From Macrotrachela quadricornifera (lineage: Eukaryota > Rotifera > Eurotatoria > Philodinida > Philodinidae), in the NCBI GenBank assembly GCA_022393335.1, contig JAJEKB010021317.1:1074980-1138979 (forward strand): a stretch of 64,000 nt of DNA, in the 5' to 3' direction. The notes under the pieces were generated by a model. It saw nothing but the letters and a program-made list of their open reading frames with translations. It was not told the origin of the DNA and did not search any database. Below are positions 47,131 through 59,919 of this stretch, one piece after another. The stretch's first letter is position 1; each line of letters begins with the position of its first letter. The position numbers were made by a program, and so were the translations under genes.

Positions 47131-47578
47131 GCGGGGGGAGCTACCTGTTTTTTTCTGGTCTTCACTTTGGTTTTTCAGGAATGTTAGTTGGTAGAGCACA
47201 CGCACATTCTATTCCATTATTCTTTATCACTTCTCATACACATTCTATAGCATTCTTTCTTTATTCTCCACGCATACATTCTATCACGTTGCTCTTCTTA
47301 CACACATTCTATTCTTCAATATATATGCTTGATTAAGTTGTGCCTCTGTGTGTTTTTTATCGAGAATAAACAAGCTTCGTATCATCACTCTTCTTCTTCA
47401 TAATAAAATACATATATCATATTTCACAAGTACCTATAACCAAAATCGACACATTTAGGACTGTACGTGGATTGGATCATATTTTTGCGTTGTGATTTGG
47501 GTATTTTCCCCACTAACTGTATTATAACGTCATTTCACCGGTGAATAGGTATTTCTACTATCAACCTCCAATACAAAT
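47131..47578. other. Intergenic region with acattcta repeats
   Basis: At 47205-47320 the words cacacattctat and cattctatca recur about five times at 25-45 bp spacing. No gene is seen. Confidence 0.4.
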
Positions 47579-48660
47579 ATGCCTAAAGGTCATCACTTTT
47601 CTCAGGATGAGAAGCAGATACTTCTCAGTATCATCAATTTTGTGGAAAAAGAGAAGCTTGGACCAGTAATTTCGCTCTTTAATGTCAATGAACGGTTATC
47701 ATCTATTCTTGATATCTCTATGAGAGCAGTCGAAAGACTGAAGAGTGAGGGAAGAGGAGCAACAGGAGATAGAATATCAAAAACTTTAAATGCTTGTTTA
47801 ACTTCGAAATTTACGATCAAGATCATCGTCATTATAATCATCTCCATCCAAAATCAGTACCAACACCATAGCAATCAGTAATCCTATTCCTAAACCACTG
47901 CGCAAAGTGTTAAATTGTGGTCGTCCATCGATAACTCTCACTGTATAACAGCAGGAGACTATTCGGTGAGTTTAGTTTAACTAAAAATAACATCAACATG
48001 AGTATTTTGTTTAGATTTCATGTTCATTCTTTTTTGTCAGAGCGAATTTATCCTAGCACCAGAAAATTCTTATGCGCATCCTGACCGAAGATGCCGATTT
48101 TCTTACCCGATCAACAATACCACTTTGGCACTAGATGAAAAAGCTTGGATTTACATATAAACGAGCATCCAACGTCGTCATACAACGGCTACGCGTGCAT
48201 GTTATTTTACTGCTATTAATGAATTTCGCACCAGTGGCGCCAAGATTTTTTGGCATGATGAAACATGGACTAATAAAAACGAAGAGAGGTATTTTGTTTG
48301 GACTGATAGAACAACAGGTATACAGGGTGTTAAAAAACCTTTACGCCCCCACTCAGGATCGACCTTAAGAAAAAGTGACTCCAATAAGTATCTTATACCA
48401 AATTGAAGCCCGCAAAAACTACATCGACGAGTACAATTAGACCAAACATTGTCTATTAAATTATTGAAAAATCTTGTACTGTATCTCAAGATGTCATACA
48501 TCTGATATAATAGAATCGATGACATCTAGATATACAGTGCAATATTTTTTAATAATGTAGTAGACAATGTTTGGTCTAATTGCACTCATGGATGCAGTTT
48601 TTTGCGGGCTTTTATTTGGTATAAAATACTTAGTGAAATCATTTGACCTTAAGGTCGAAT

Positions 48661-48692
<32 letters not shown>

Positions 48693-49471
48693 CGTAAAGG
48701 TTTTTGAACACCCTGTAGGTCGAATGTGTAGTCGTCAGAGTAAAGGTAATCATTGTTATTTTTTTTAATCAAACGATGAATTGTTGGTGATTATATGAAA
48801 ACGATTAGCTATTTCTGCTCATCTTATTGAATCAGGTTTTCATAAACAAACAATTGATATTTTGGAATGTGACGAGAATCATAGTATGGATTCGAGACAC
48901 TTTCTCACCTAGATTGATTGAACAACTTCCCTGTTGAAAGAAGAACTTGGTAATATAATTTTTAAGATTTTACCATCAATTTTATTGATAATATGTCTAG
49001 ATCGATATGTCAAAATTGTCTTGATTATTGATAATGCGAATTGGCATAATCAATTTACTGAAGAAACTACTCCTCCGAAGAGGGCACAATGTAAAGAGCT
49101 TATCATTCAATGGCTGATAAAACATAATGTTTCAGTTCCTGTTAAAGCGACTGTATTTTTTATATTGATAAATCAATTTTTATAGCTTGTCGATCAAGCA
49201 TTACATGCTGAATGCGATTGAGTTAGCATGAGTTGGTTTGAAGAACTGTGTGCGTGATAACAAAGTCAACTTTAGTCTCGGTAATGTTCGACATTTGACC
49301 TACCAATGGACGATGCCTTTGAAGAGCACAATAGCCATGGAATATCTCAATGAGACACGTAATATCGAAGACATATTCAAAAAGTCTGATTGATTTACTG
49401 TAGAAATCGAAGAACAGCTGGTAGACGAAATGGAAGAAGTTGATTCGGCAACAAAAGAAATGAATGTTTGA
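47579..49471 (+). pseudogene. IS630/Tc1-like DDE transposase pseudogene, split by a MITE
   Basis: The N-terminal helix-turn-helix region starts MPKGHHFSQDEKQILLSIIN and runs to ISMRAVERLKSEGR. Later blocks in changing frames include RILTEDADFLTRS, MKKLGFTYKR, the first acid in IFWHDETWTNKNEERYFVW, the second in VLIIDNANWHN with TEETTPPKRAQCKELIIQWL, and the third-acid region LNAIELA followed by TGA where Trp is expected, then VGLKNCVRDNKVNFSLGNVR. At least three premature stops and several frameshifts are present. A foldback MITE (48323-48715) splits it after the codons RTTGI, and the frame resumes with GRMCSRQSK. It cannot make a transposase. Confidence 0.85.
48323..48715. mobile_element. 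Foldback MITE, 393 bp, TA target duplication, with (G)31 tract
   Basis: The left end CAGGGTGTTAAAAAACC and the right end GGTTTTTGAACACCCTG are inverse copies flanked by TA (48321-48322, 48716-48717). Nearly the whole element is one long palindrome: tagaccaaacattgtctatt in the left half pairs with gtagacaatgtttggtcta in the right half. The right arm has 31 consecutive G (48662-48692), where the left arm has only five C. Tc1/mariner-type target preference is inferred from TA. Confidence 0.9.
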
Positions 49472-50503
49472 CGATACACGTTGCTGCACATATTTCTTTT
49501 CATAATTTGCAATGAAAGGATGAAAGCTAAAATATTGTTTCTAATTATTGATATTTTGTAAAATATGATGTGTGTATTTCAAGTTAACAACATGGTAACA
49601 TAAGAAAGCAATATCATACCATCGCTAATGATAATATTTCAATAGAAAATGGCTTGTTACATAGCATAATAGATATTACCAATTGACTTCCCATGACCAA
49701 AAACATCATTAATAGTAAATGAAAAATATTTTGCGCAAGAATTTTAAAGAGATTGAGATTAAAGTTTCGGCCTTTCATAGTTTTGCAGCTCGTCAGCTGG
49801 CGATTCTAGTCCACTCCTCAAAGTTAAAGGCATGTCCTATCTTCATAGTGCAACAGTCTACTCTTTCAAGATGACTATGGATCACTAGTTATTTACGTAA
49901 TAAATTTCAACAATCTAATATGAATCGATGCGCTGGATAAGCTTCTTCCCAATAGTAAAAACTGTAGTTCTCATACTTGTTCCTATCAAAAGTTATTCAA
50001 TAAATATCTCGCCCATCCTTTTTTTTGGAGTGGGTACCAGTCCCTGACTCATTTCCACCTGCAATAATATGTTTTTGCTGTCATGAGTTTTTCATTGAAT
50101 AATACGATGATTTTGACAATCAATATATATCGCATGAGCAGCAAACAGTTGATTCAATGCTTCTTCTTGTCGATTTGCTTTTCCAACAATCGTTCCATTA
50201 GATTTCTCAATAATTTATTTCATCAGAAAAGAAATATGGATTTTTTTGATAAATGTTTGTATAACACATTCAACGCGATTCAATTTTCTCCAAAATATTG
50301 CGTCTGTTCGAGAATCTACTTATAATAAATGCACCTCTTTGTCATTGCACTATCTTCTACCGATTATATATTGTCCTCTTCTTCCCATCATGAGTCATGC
50401 TTTTGTGATTAAAGGGGAAATTTCTTACGTCATTCTTTTCGTTCTTTGAAATTCACAGATAGTACACGTAGAGAGGAAATTTCCCAGACTTTCTCCCTTT
50501 GTC
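49472..50503. other. Intergenic region with a diverged repeat copy
   Basis: The stretch 49913-50010 is the third copy of the 27.6/28.1-kb family (ctgtagttctcatacttgtt, then caaaagttattcaataaata). No gene is seen. The left end of the piggyBac element should lie here, but I could not identify it. Confidence 0.5.
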
Positions 50504-52160
50504 TTGTCTCTCTACCTTTTCATGTATAAAAGCAATCGGAACTCTGCACTTGTTCACATGTCATTCGAAGAATCTCAAACAGAAGAAAACGCTAGCTCAC
50601 TTAGTGAAGTGAGCTCGTTGAATGATGATTTCGTTAGAATGAGTCTGAAGACTGGAAATTCCGACGAAGAAGTAACTTCTGCATCAAGAGATAATACAAT
50701 TCTGCCCATCGATTACTATCGCCATTTCGTCACAGACGAAATTATTATCGAGATGGGACTAGTGCAAATGCCGAAATTAGAATACTACTAAAGTAACAGT
50801 CATCTATATGGAGCCGAGACCATTCGAAATACAATGGCAAAAGATAGGTTTGAATTACTCCTCAAATTCTGGCATTTTTCGAATAACAATAAGCACCACT
50901 CGAATCAAGATAGACTGCTCAAATTGAAACCACTTATGGATTTACTGAAAGCCAGATTTTCGACTGTATTTATTTCTGGTGCAGTTGTTACAATCGACGA
51001 AACAATGATACCATGGCGAGGCAGACTTTTGTTCAAACAATATATACGTGGCAAAGCGTACAAATATAGGATAAAGATGCACAAGCTAGCGGCTGCTAAC
51101 GGGCATACGTGGAATTATTTGATCTATACTGGTGAGCAAGCTCCAATGACAGGTCTTAGACATGCTGAGACAACAGTGATGAATTTATTGGATGGTCTTT
51201 CGGGATGCTATCGGACTGTGGTAGCCGATAACTTCTTTACTGGTATTTTCCTAGTAAAAATTTTGTTGACATACGATACATACCTTATTGGACATTGAGA
51301 AGAAATTGTGCCGCATCTGGAAAAGAATTTCTTCAAAAAAAACTCAAGCGTGGCGAAGCGTACGGACTTCAAAATCAGGAAGGCATAAAACTGATCATGT
51401 GGAAAGACAAAAAAGATGTTTTAATGATTTTTACAAGCTCTTCGCATTCAACAGATGTAGTTGACATTGAGAAAACAAAATTTTCAAAATGAGCCAATAA
51501 TAAAACTTAAAGTTGTAGTATATTATAACAAACGAAGACAAGGCACTGATTTATCTGATCAACTATCAGCCTATTATACATTTCTTAGACGATCATTAAA
51601 ATGGTACCGAAAAGTGGCATTTGAGTTAATTTTTGGGATGGATATAGTGAATAGTTATTTGGTATACTAGGAAAACTATTCAATAAATAATATGACCATC
51701 CTGAAGTTTCGTGAAAGTCTTGTGAGATCTTTACTGCTCGGTATATCATCTGAGAATCTAAAGCCTGGAGCGAGACAACGGTCAACAAGTCAAAAAAAGC
51801 GCAAACTTGTTGATCACAAGCTGGAAGAGAGAGAAGAATCTTCTCGAGATGTCTGGAGACGCTGTGCTAGCTGCTACAAGAAAATAAGGCAACAACAATC
51901 AAGAGAAACAAGTAATGCAAACGCAAAGAAAGTAAAGACTTTCTGTTCCGATTGTGACAAATTCTATTGTCATGGTTGCTTTAACAAGAAACATCATTCT
52001 GTATAATAAATGGTTAAAGAGAGGCTCGAGAAAATATATGATAAATCACACACAATCTTTTAACCGAATGAAAAAAGCAAAAAAAAGTGCTTTTCTAATC
52101 ATTTTCTTCCTAAAATATAGCGGGTCTCACCCATGAGACCCGTCGAGTTGAATGTGTTAA
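50504..52160 (+). pseudogene. PiggyBac-type transposase pseudogene with right TTAA end
   Basis: Recognisable piggyBac blocks appear in order: an acidic N-terminus (from about 50561), PIDYYRHFVTDEIIIEMGLV, DRFELLLKFWHFSNNN, the first catalytic Asp in VTIDETMIPWRGR, the second in VVADNFFTG, the third in RRQGTDLSDQLSAYY, and a C-terminal Cys-rich domain (WRRCASCYKK, then CSDCDKFYCHGCFNKKHH). Lesions are an apparent deletion between TDEII and EMGLV, a TAA after LEYY, a frameshift at YLIG, another after DIEKTK, and a TAG after NSYLVY. A TTAA at 52157-52160 follows a GGGTCTCA/TGAGACCC palindrome that is also found at the end of the MITE at 59920, marking the right terminus. Confidence 0.85.
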
Positions 52161-52791
52161 TTAGTGGGATAAACTATTATTCATACGAAAATGTTTCGTT
52201 TGAAGTTTTTAAACGAATGTGTTACTTTCATCATTAGAGATTATTTAATAGTTCTAAAAAGATATTTATCTTTTTGTTTCCTAGCATTCATCACTTAAAG
52301 ATAATCGACTCGACTTTTTCGAAGACGGATCAAAAAAAGAATTTGAACATTTGATTATATTACTATGAATGATGTGAATCTATGGTAGGATGAAGATGAG
52401 ATCATCTCAAATTGTTTTTGTCTAGTTTTATTTTTGATCGAATATATTCAATAATGATTATCTATTTTCTAGAGTATTTATAGAAATAAAAGCAGATTAT
52501 ATTTTACATATTTGTTCTCAATCAACTATTGTTAGATTTAAAAATTCTATTTTGAAGATAATAACAAATGTTTATATCTAGTCAACATAGAAATCATTCG
52601 TCTCCAATGTAAACGTTCATATTCATTTGAATAAAACAAGTTGAATGGAAAGTAATTAGATTTTAATAAATATTTCAAAACAATCAAAGTCACAAACATT
52701 GAAACTAATAATCATTCTTATATAAATAATGGAAAATATTATAATAAAGTTAATTGTTTTATTTGTTTGACACATGGATGGTTATTACTTA
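52161..52791. other. AT-rich region, nothing recognised
   Basis: No gene or element end could be supported here. Confidence 0.4.
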
Positions 52792-53497
52792 GGGTAATCC
52801 AAAAGTAGTGGCGGAGGTACTTTTTTTTCTTATAGAAAACTTAAAGAAGTTTGCCTTTTTTATAAAAACATAGAGCGTCTTTCGCTCTATTTTTCTATAC
52901 TATTTGACTACTGTTCAACTAAGATTATAATTAGAAAATTTCCATAAGAACAGTTTTTGTTGAAAACTAACTGGTAGCATTTAGATCATAAGAATTGTGG
53001 CATAAAAAATGTTATACTTTTTCATTTCATTTTAATGCCACTTAATATTTTATATTAAAAAAATTAAATATATCACGAGATGCAGCGTAAAAAGTTCTAC
53101 AATTTAGAATGAATCACATATTTCGTAGTTGCACTTTTTGTTTTCAAAATGGTCAAAACTCCGAGTTATCAAATTTCGACGTTGCGAAAACGAGATTGTT
53201 TTTTGATAAAAGAAGACTTCCGTTTTTTCTGTATCATATTTTCGTAATAGTTCTTTGTAAATTGTAGAGCTTTTCACGCTGCATCTTATGATATATTTTG
53301 TGTTTTTAATAAAACGTGTTAAGTGATAATAAAGTGAAATGTAAAAGTGTTACACCCATTATAATCTTAGTTGAACAAAGATCCACTAGCATATAAAAAT
53401 AGAGCGGAAGACGCTCTATCGTTTCATGAAAAAGGAGAAATTTCTTTAAGCTTTATATAAGAAAAAAAGTACCTCCGCCACTACTTTTGGATCATCC
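52792..53497. mobile_element. Mariner-like foldback element, 706 bp, TA target duplication
   Basis: The ends GGGTAATCCAAAAGTAGTGG and GGATGATCCAAAAGTAGTGG (read inwards on each strand) both continue with CGGAGGTACTTTTTTT, and TA flanks the element at 52790-52791 and 53498-53499. The arms extend over 150 bp, each with a small agagcgtctttcgctct-type hairpin. The centre (about 53035-53340) is a second palindrome containing gatgcagcgt and tctacaattt. That core resembles the arms of the MITE at 59920-60582. No coding gene is present. Confidence 0.85.
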
Positions 53498-53501
53498 TAA
53501 G

Positions 53502-56500
53502 TGTTTAAAACTGTTTAGTTTTCATTCGTATGGATTTGTTAGAGCATTATCATATTAATCTAGTCAGATTGATTTGTTTTAATCATTGGATGATTTATCA
53601 TCTTATTGATAATAATATGACGAGAAAAAATTGTGAAAAATCCAATTCGTTTATTAAAGATGAGAATTCAATATGAATTAGCCGTTGAAAAATACTAATA
53701 AAACCAATTGTTATCAAACAAATTCAGTGGAATAGATTTATTTTAACTTATTAATGTATGACTAGATTCTTTTTTAAAAAAAAATTCTTATTGAGAAATT
53801 TCAGTTTGATTTATAGATATTATTTAAATAATTCTTTCATTTTGTCAACTTATTAATAAATATGTTGCGTATATTCAATAATAGAAATGGAAATATTGAG
53901 TTTGAAATTATCTCGGATAAACATCTTGTTTTAGTCATATATGTATAGTTAGATGTTCTTCGATTTTCGATAAAACAATTTGAAAAATAAATCATTTGTT
54001 TTTTCATTAATTATTTTAAAGAGAATTGATTTTATTAAAAGTATTATTTATTTAAAAATGAAAGTTAAACCATCGGTTGACTTTATTTTGACTCTTATTA
54101 TAATTTATTAGTTTTTCAAAAATGATGTATACCCTTGAAAAGTGTTTTGAAAAAAATTCTATTGAAATTTGTCTATTCTTTCAAAATTTTATAGTTTAAA
54201 GGATTTTTTCTAATGTTTTTCAAAATCTCTTGACGTATGAGAAAGTCCTAATAAAATCAATTAGAATTTCTTAATCGATTGATTTGAGAAAATATTCTAA
54301 ACTATGAATTAATGTAAGGAAACGTTTAGGCAAATTCATTGATGCTGGTTATAAACAATCGATTGTTGATAGAACTCATTTGAACAAAATCTCATTAAAA
54401 TATTGACAAGTGTTTTAGAATATGATTTCAAACGTTTTATTTATTTAAATATCTTACTCTTTCAACAAAACTCGAATTAGATAACTGACTTTTGAAAATC
54501 TTTCGCACCAAATCGATTGAATACACAAAAATATTTCTATGTGATTAGACACAATTTTAAAAAAAGAACTCGAATTAAATAAGAATCAATTGTCAAGAGG
54601 ATAATTCATCTCAAACTGATTCATTTATCTAATTTTATGACTAATGATTTTGCATTTTTCAAGTTTAAAAAAACTTATCAAATTATATTCCGAATATTTT
54701 TGTTCAGTCAATCAATTTTTTTTAATTATCAAATCAAACCAATTTTCTCTTAAGCAATTTAAATAACAATCGATCGGTAAGAATAATAAATCTAATCGAA
54801 TAAATTTATTTAATCGAATTTTGACAAATCGAAATAATCGAGTCTTTTGCGCATGATTTTATTCTTTAGTAGTTCTAGTTTAAAAAATATTTCAAATAAG
54901 ATGGACAAGTAGTTGAATAGATCATAACACTAGAAAATAATCTAACCAGAAATATTCAACATGATTTTATCAGGGAAAAATATTATGTTGACATCAACAA
55001 TAAAAGAATAAATTTAGAAGAATTGTTCAATATGATAATAATCTTTCTTTTTATATTTAACTTTATTCAACTTGCCTGCGGGATATTTCTCTCTTGTTCA
55101 TTTTGACGAATTTTATTTCTAAATATTAGAATAATGATTTGTTCATCTTATTTTGTCTTTTGTTTAAGATTCTATCACATATTAATTATATTCTAAGATA
55201 AATTCGTTGGAAACAGAAACATACGAATTTAATCACGATTTTATTATAAGCCGACTTTGTATACCATTAAAAATCATATTGTCTTTCGGATATGTTAACA
55301 ATAGAAAAAAAAAGATTTCTCAGATGTTTTATGATACATGATTACAAAAATATTTTTATCTTTTCAACATGTAAAGACGCAAGAAAATATTCTCTTCAAA
55401 ATAGAAATAACATTAAATATCATCCAAACATATTTCAAATGATAATTTAATAAATATCTAAATAGGCTATTTTCATGTTAAATATATTTATAACACGATT
55501 GAAATATATTAATTGGATTTGTAGAGTTTTTTAAAATTTCATTAAAATATTTTCTAGAATAGAAACTTCTTTCACCATATATCATTATAGAGAAGAATAA
55601 TAAATCATGATAAATAATAAGTAAAAGAAAAAACTAGGCTACTTGAACAAAAGTTTTTTTAAGAGTAGATCAATTCTACACATGAGTTTATTTAGTTAAC
55701 AAGATATTTTACTCAAATCTTTCAAATCATACTATACAAACAAATGACTATCATAATTCATCTATATAGAACAACAATTAAGATTTTTTATTTTCTCTCT
55801 TATTAAAATAATTCTCTTAAAATGATGAAAAATATATGTTTTTTTAATCACGTATAATCATTAATGGGCATAACGTGCAAGTTAAGAACCTACAGGACCT
55901 AACCACCAAATTTTACTGAAAACTAATGAAAAAAATACTGAATATGATGATCAGATGGTAAACTACAAAAGGATAGAAAAAGAATTCAATCGTTTAAACA
56001 AAATATTTTTATATTTTATACTTGATTTTGTTTTCTTTTTTTATCCTTGAAAAGACTAAATAAAAAGTATAGATTTTCATGTCAAGAATTTAAAAAAACA
56101 TAAATTTCTATTCTGACAATATTAACATATATATATATTATGATTGAGATAGATAAACCAAATTTCTCTATGCTTTTCATTTTCTCTCGAGTCACTTACA
56201 TTTTATTTGCGCAAGTTTTGTTCAAATAAATGTTAATAAATTTTCCACTGTCAATTATCTTCGCTCGATGAAAATGAAAAATGAATTTTTTTCTTTGCTC
56301 TCTCTCTTCAACTTTTTTTATTATTATTCCTCAAACAGAATTATTTTCATTAATATTTCATCCATTAAACATCAAATTTATCATAAAGACAATTTATTTC
56401 TTTGGAAATTTAATATTTTTCATTGTAAACGAAAATGAAAACATTATTTTTTATATTAATCACAATAAAAGAATTTATTCAAAACAAGATTTCATGAATA

Positions 56501-57702
56501 TTACTTTTCTAAGTGCTACATATTATTTATTTATCATTATATCGAATATAAGATCATCCTATGAAAGATATTTACTATCAAAATAAAGACAGCACACATT
56601 CAGTTAATCTCCCGGTATTTTTATTCAATCATTTTCAGATTTTTCTTTAAATCTACCGTTGCCAATATTTAATGTTCATGAATTGATTTAATAATTCGTT
56701 TTTTCCTTCGTAGAATATTCTGCACAAGCATAACTCTACACTGAAAATTTAGCAATGTTATCATCTATCATCACTATTAAAGAACATCATCTAGTAGTTA
56801 ATATACTCTTCCTATATTCTCACCGTGTTTGTGTTTTCTCTCTTTCTCATATTGACAATTTTCTTGCTATTTCATCATTGCCATATATATTCGGATATTT
56901 TTCTTTACTTTTTCTTAAGTTGTTTCAACTTTTATTTCTAATAAAAAACTCAAAAGTGAAAATATGTTTTACTTAACTGGGCCAGAATAGTATTAAATAT
57001 TGATAAAAACCATGAGAAATATATAATTGTCATGCTAAACTCAATATAATGCATCCAATGGATTTCTTGCTTTCAATCAGCGTGAACTATGAATTTTTTC
57101 GAATATTTTCCTTATAGAATTATCAAAAAGCGTTTAATCATTACGATCAGTTTTATCATTTTGAGATTGAGAGTCATACTGTGTATATCTGCATGCGTTT
57201 CATTAGTCATCACCTCACAATTGAAATATAATAATAAATCGTTTCCATGTTTCAAAACACTATTATAGTTGGCCAAAGTTATCTTGTTTTTCCATTTAAA
57301 AATGTTTATGTGCTCTTTTCACTCTTTCTGTTCAATCGAACGTTTGATGGATATTACTAAACAAGAGCTCAATTCAGAATAAAAATATGCTTTCTTCACT
57401 CGATCCTAGGATACTATCTTCATAAAATCGACTTGTTTCTTCAAATTACTTTAAAAATGGGAGAAATTTTGAATTCATATATTCGATAGATTACACTAGC
57501 AGAGAATATACTTATCAAAGTCTATTATGTCTTATTTGTCTAGAAGCTATGGCTGCCACAAAAGAATATTGCACTGACAGTCCTTATCAAATAACAGAAT
57601 CATGATTAAACGCTTCATTATTTTTCACCATATTTTCAACTTTACTTCAAAATTTAAAATATCTTTTTTCTTAATTCAACGAACTTATTCTGTCCACGAA
57701 AC
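53502..57702. other. Extremely AT-rich gene desert
   Basis: Over 4 kb no credible gene is visible. The longest frames (101 codons at 56281-56586 and 73 codons at 56755-56976) are runs of Phe, Ile, Asn and Lys produced by base composition. No element termini were recognised. Confidence 0.5.
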
Positions 57703-58175
57703 TGTGCATATACACGAATAAGATTACACATCAATGAAAACTTCAACAGTATTGATAATGAATACAGATGGTAATAATAAGAAAGAATGTGCAATAATCA
57801 AAGGTAATGAGAAAAAAAACAATGTATACTTATTCAAGGTAAGCTGTCAGGTTAAATACAATAGTCGTCGATGAAAGAATAATGACTTTCATTTTCCAAT
57901 CATCCTCATAATATCCTTTAAAATAAAATTGTGCACATACACAAATAAGACGATACATCAATCAAAACTTCAATAATTTTGATAATGTGCACATAGATAG
58001 TGATAGCGAGAAAGAATGTGCAGTAATTAAAGGTAATGAGAAGAAAGAATGTATACTTATTCAAGGTAAGCTGTTAGGTTAAATACAATAGTCATCGACT
58101 AAAGAATAATAACTTTCGTTTTCCAATCATTCTCATAATGTCCTCTAAAATAAAATTGTGCATATACACAAGAAA
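57703..58175 (+). repeat. Tandem duplication, ~228-bp unit
   Basis: Units begin at about 57703, 57931 and 58158 with gtgcatatacac-like words. Two full units share caatgaaaacttcaa/caatcaaaacttcaa, aaaggtaatgag, ttattcaaggtaagctgt and ggttaaatacaatagtc; a third is truncated after about 15 bp. Divergence between units is perhaps one base in ten. No coding role is seen. Confidence 0.85.
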
Positions 58176-59919
58176 AGCTTCAATGATTTAACTTGTGTAT
58201 GAGTCAGTCAAAATTGAACTAAGCATCTTAATCTTATGTTTCATTAAAAAAATTTGAAACATATTAATAGTTTTGATCATCTGATCGAAACATATTCATC
58301 TTATTTATATCTACAGAAATCACTCTTCTGATCAAAACAAAAACAAACAAGGATTTAATGATTAAGATTGTAAATTTATTTTCAATTTGTTCTACAACAG
58401 TTTTTATGATAATCTATTCCTTATTATTTTTTAAAGGAACTGGTTACAAGACGGGCGAAGATTGTGAAGATTATTGTTAATCTGTTTCAAATTGGATATT
58501 TTTATCGAATTTCTATGATATATATGGAGTAGAAAATAGTAAAACATTAAAAGTATACAATTATTTTCGATCGAGAAATCGCCGGTATTTTCTATTAAAA
58601 TCTTATGAAATCTAGGATAATACAGAGTTCACCAGAAATCTCAACAGAAATCTGTTTCAAATCAAGGGAGATATAATGTTCAGTAGTGTTCTTTATTGAA
58701 AACTGATGAAGTAGAGGCAGCTGCGAAGTCAATCAGTACCGTCCATTGAAATCTAGTTGCTTCAACAAAGAAAGGAGATATTAAAGTTCTGTTTAAAGAA
58801 ATCTTTTATTACTATATGCCTATTTATTTTTGGATATAATATGATTTGTAAGCCATCTGAACCGTCTGATAAAACCATTAGTGAATACAACTTTAAGTTA
58901 AAGTTTAATTTTTATATAGCAAGAGACACTAGTTTAACTAAATGTTTTACTGATGGAGTTTTTCACAGTGAAATAATGGCTATCGTCTCCCTAAATTCAG
59001 TATTCGAATTTCTATTGGATCTATAATACTATCAGATTACATCAGATACATCATTGTGTTAAAAAAGTTCGAATATCATAATATGGTTAATCTGAAAAAG
59101 GACACGAAAATCCATTAGAATACAACTAATTGGAATGTATAATTGTTTGTTTGAAGATTTTATCAAGATATACAAAACATGCAATTTTTCTATTTTTTTC
59201 CTGCGAAAACACAGAATTCCTCATAAGAAATTACCTATATGCGCACCTCAAATATTCATTATTTTTCCAGACCTATTATGCTAACGTATATTTATTTTAC
59301 ATTAATTATTTGTCACGTTGTCTTTGTACGGATCAGCTACTCAAAACATTGATTTGGAATCCGTTCCAATAAAGTGGTATAATTGCGGTAAAATCATTCC
59401 ATTTATGAAAAAGAATCTATTGACTTGGTTGTTTATAAAAATATTATTTAATATCATTTCACGATGTCGACGCACCCGAAATGTTTATTTCAGAGATCGC
59501 ATTTATTAATATAGAAATCATTTTGGAGTTTTGCACCTCATCAAAAACAAATTTTGTCTAAAAGTTCAATTTTGCCTGCGACATGTATAAAAATGAAACC
59601 TATGTATCTAGTGGCGTAACCAGGAAAAAATTAAAGAGGGGGCAATGCCCCATCAAGCGTTGTACCTACTGAACGAAAAATTTTTTCATGGGATTTGAAG
59701 TTTTCAAAGTTGACCAAAATCCGTAAAATCTTACGAAATTCCCTTACAATCTATTTGGAGAGAAGAGTATTGTCCACGAAACTCACGAGTTCCTTAGAGA
59801 TTTTACTGACGCAATCGGTCCCACTGGGGACTATTATTAAAATTGAAGGGTTTCAAATACGAAAATTTTCTTTGCAAGGGCTTTACAAAAAATATCACAA
59901 TTGGAGATGTGCAAACTCA
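58176..59919. other. Intergenic region with weak frames and a hAT-like end
   Basis: An 89-codon frame at 58757-59026 has an N-terminal hydrophobic stretch (SFITICLFIFGYNMI) but no recognised family. At 59609 the sequence TAGTGGCGTAACCAGG followed by a G-rich tract looks like the terminus of the same hAT-like family seen at 61316 and 62112. Confidence 0.4.

Noticed and set aside
56281..56976. Two plus-strand frames of 101 and 73 codons
   Set aside because: Composition (Phe, Ile, Asn, Lys) mirrors the AT-rich DNA; no signal, domain or splice evidence.
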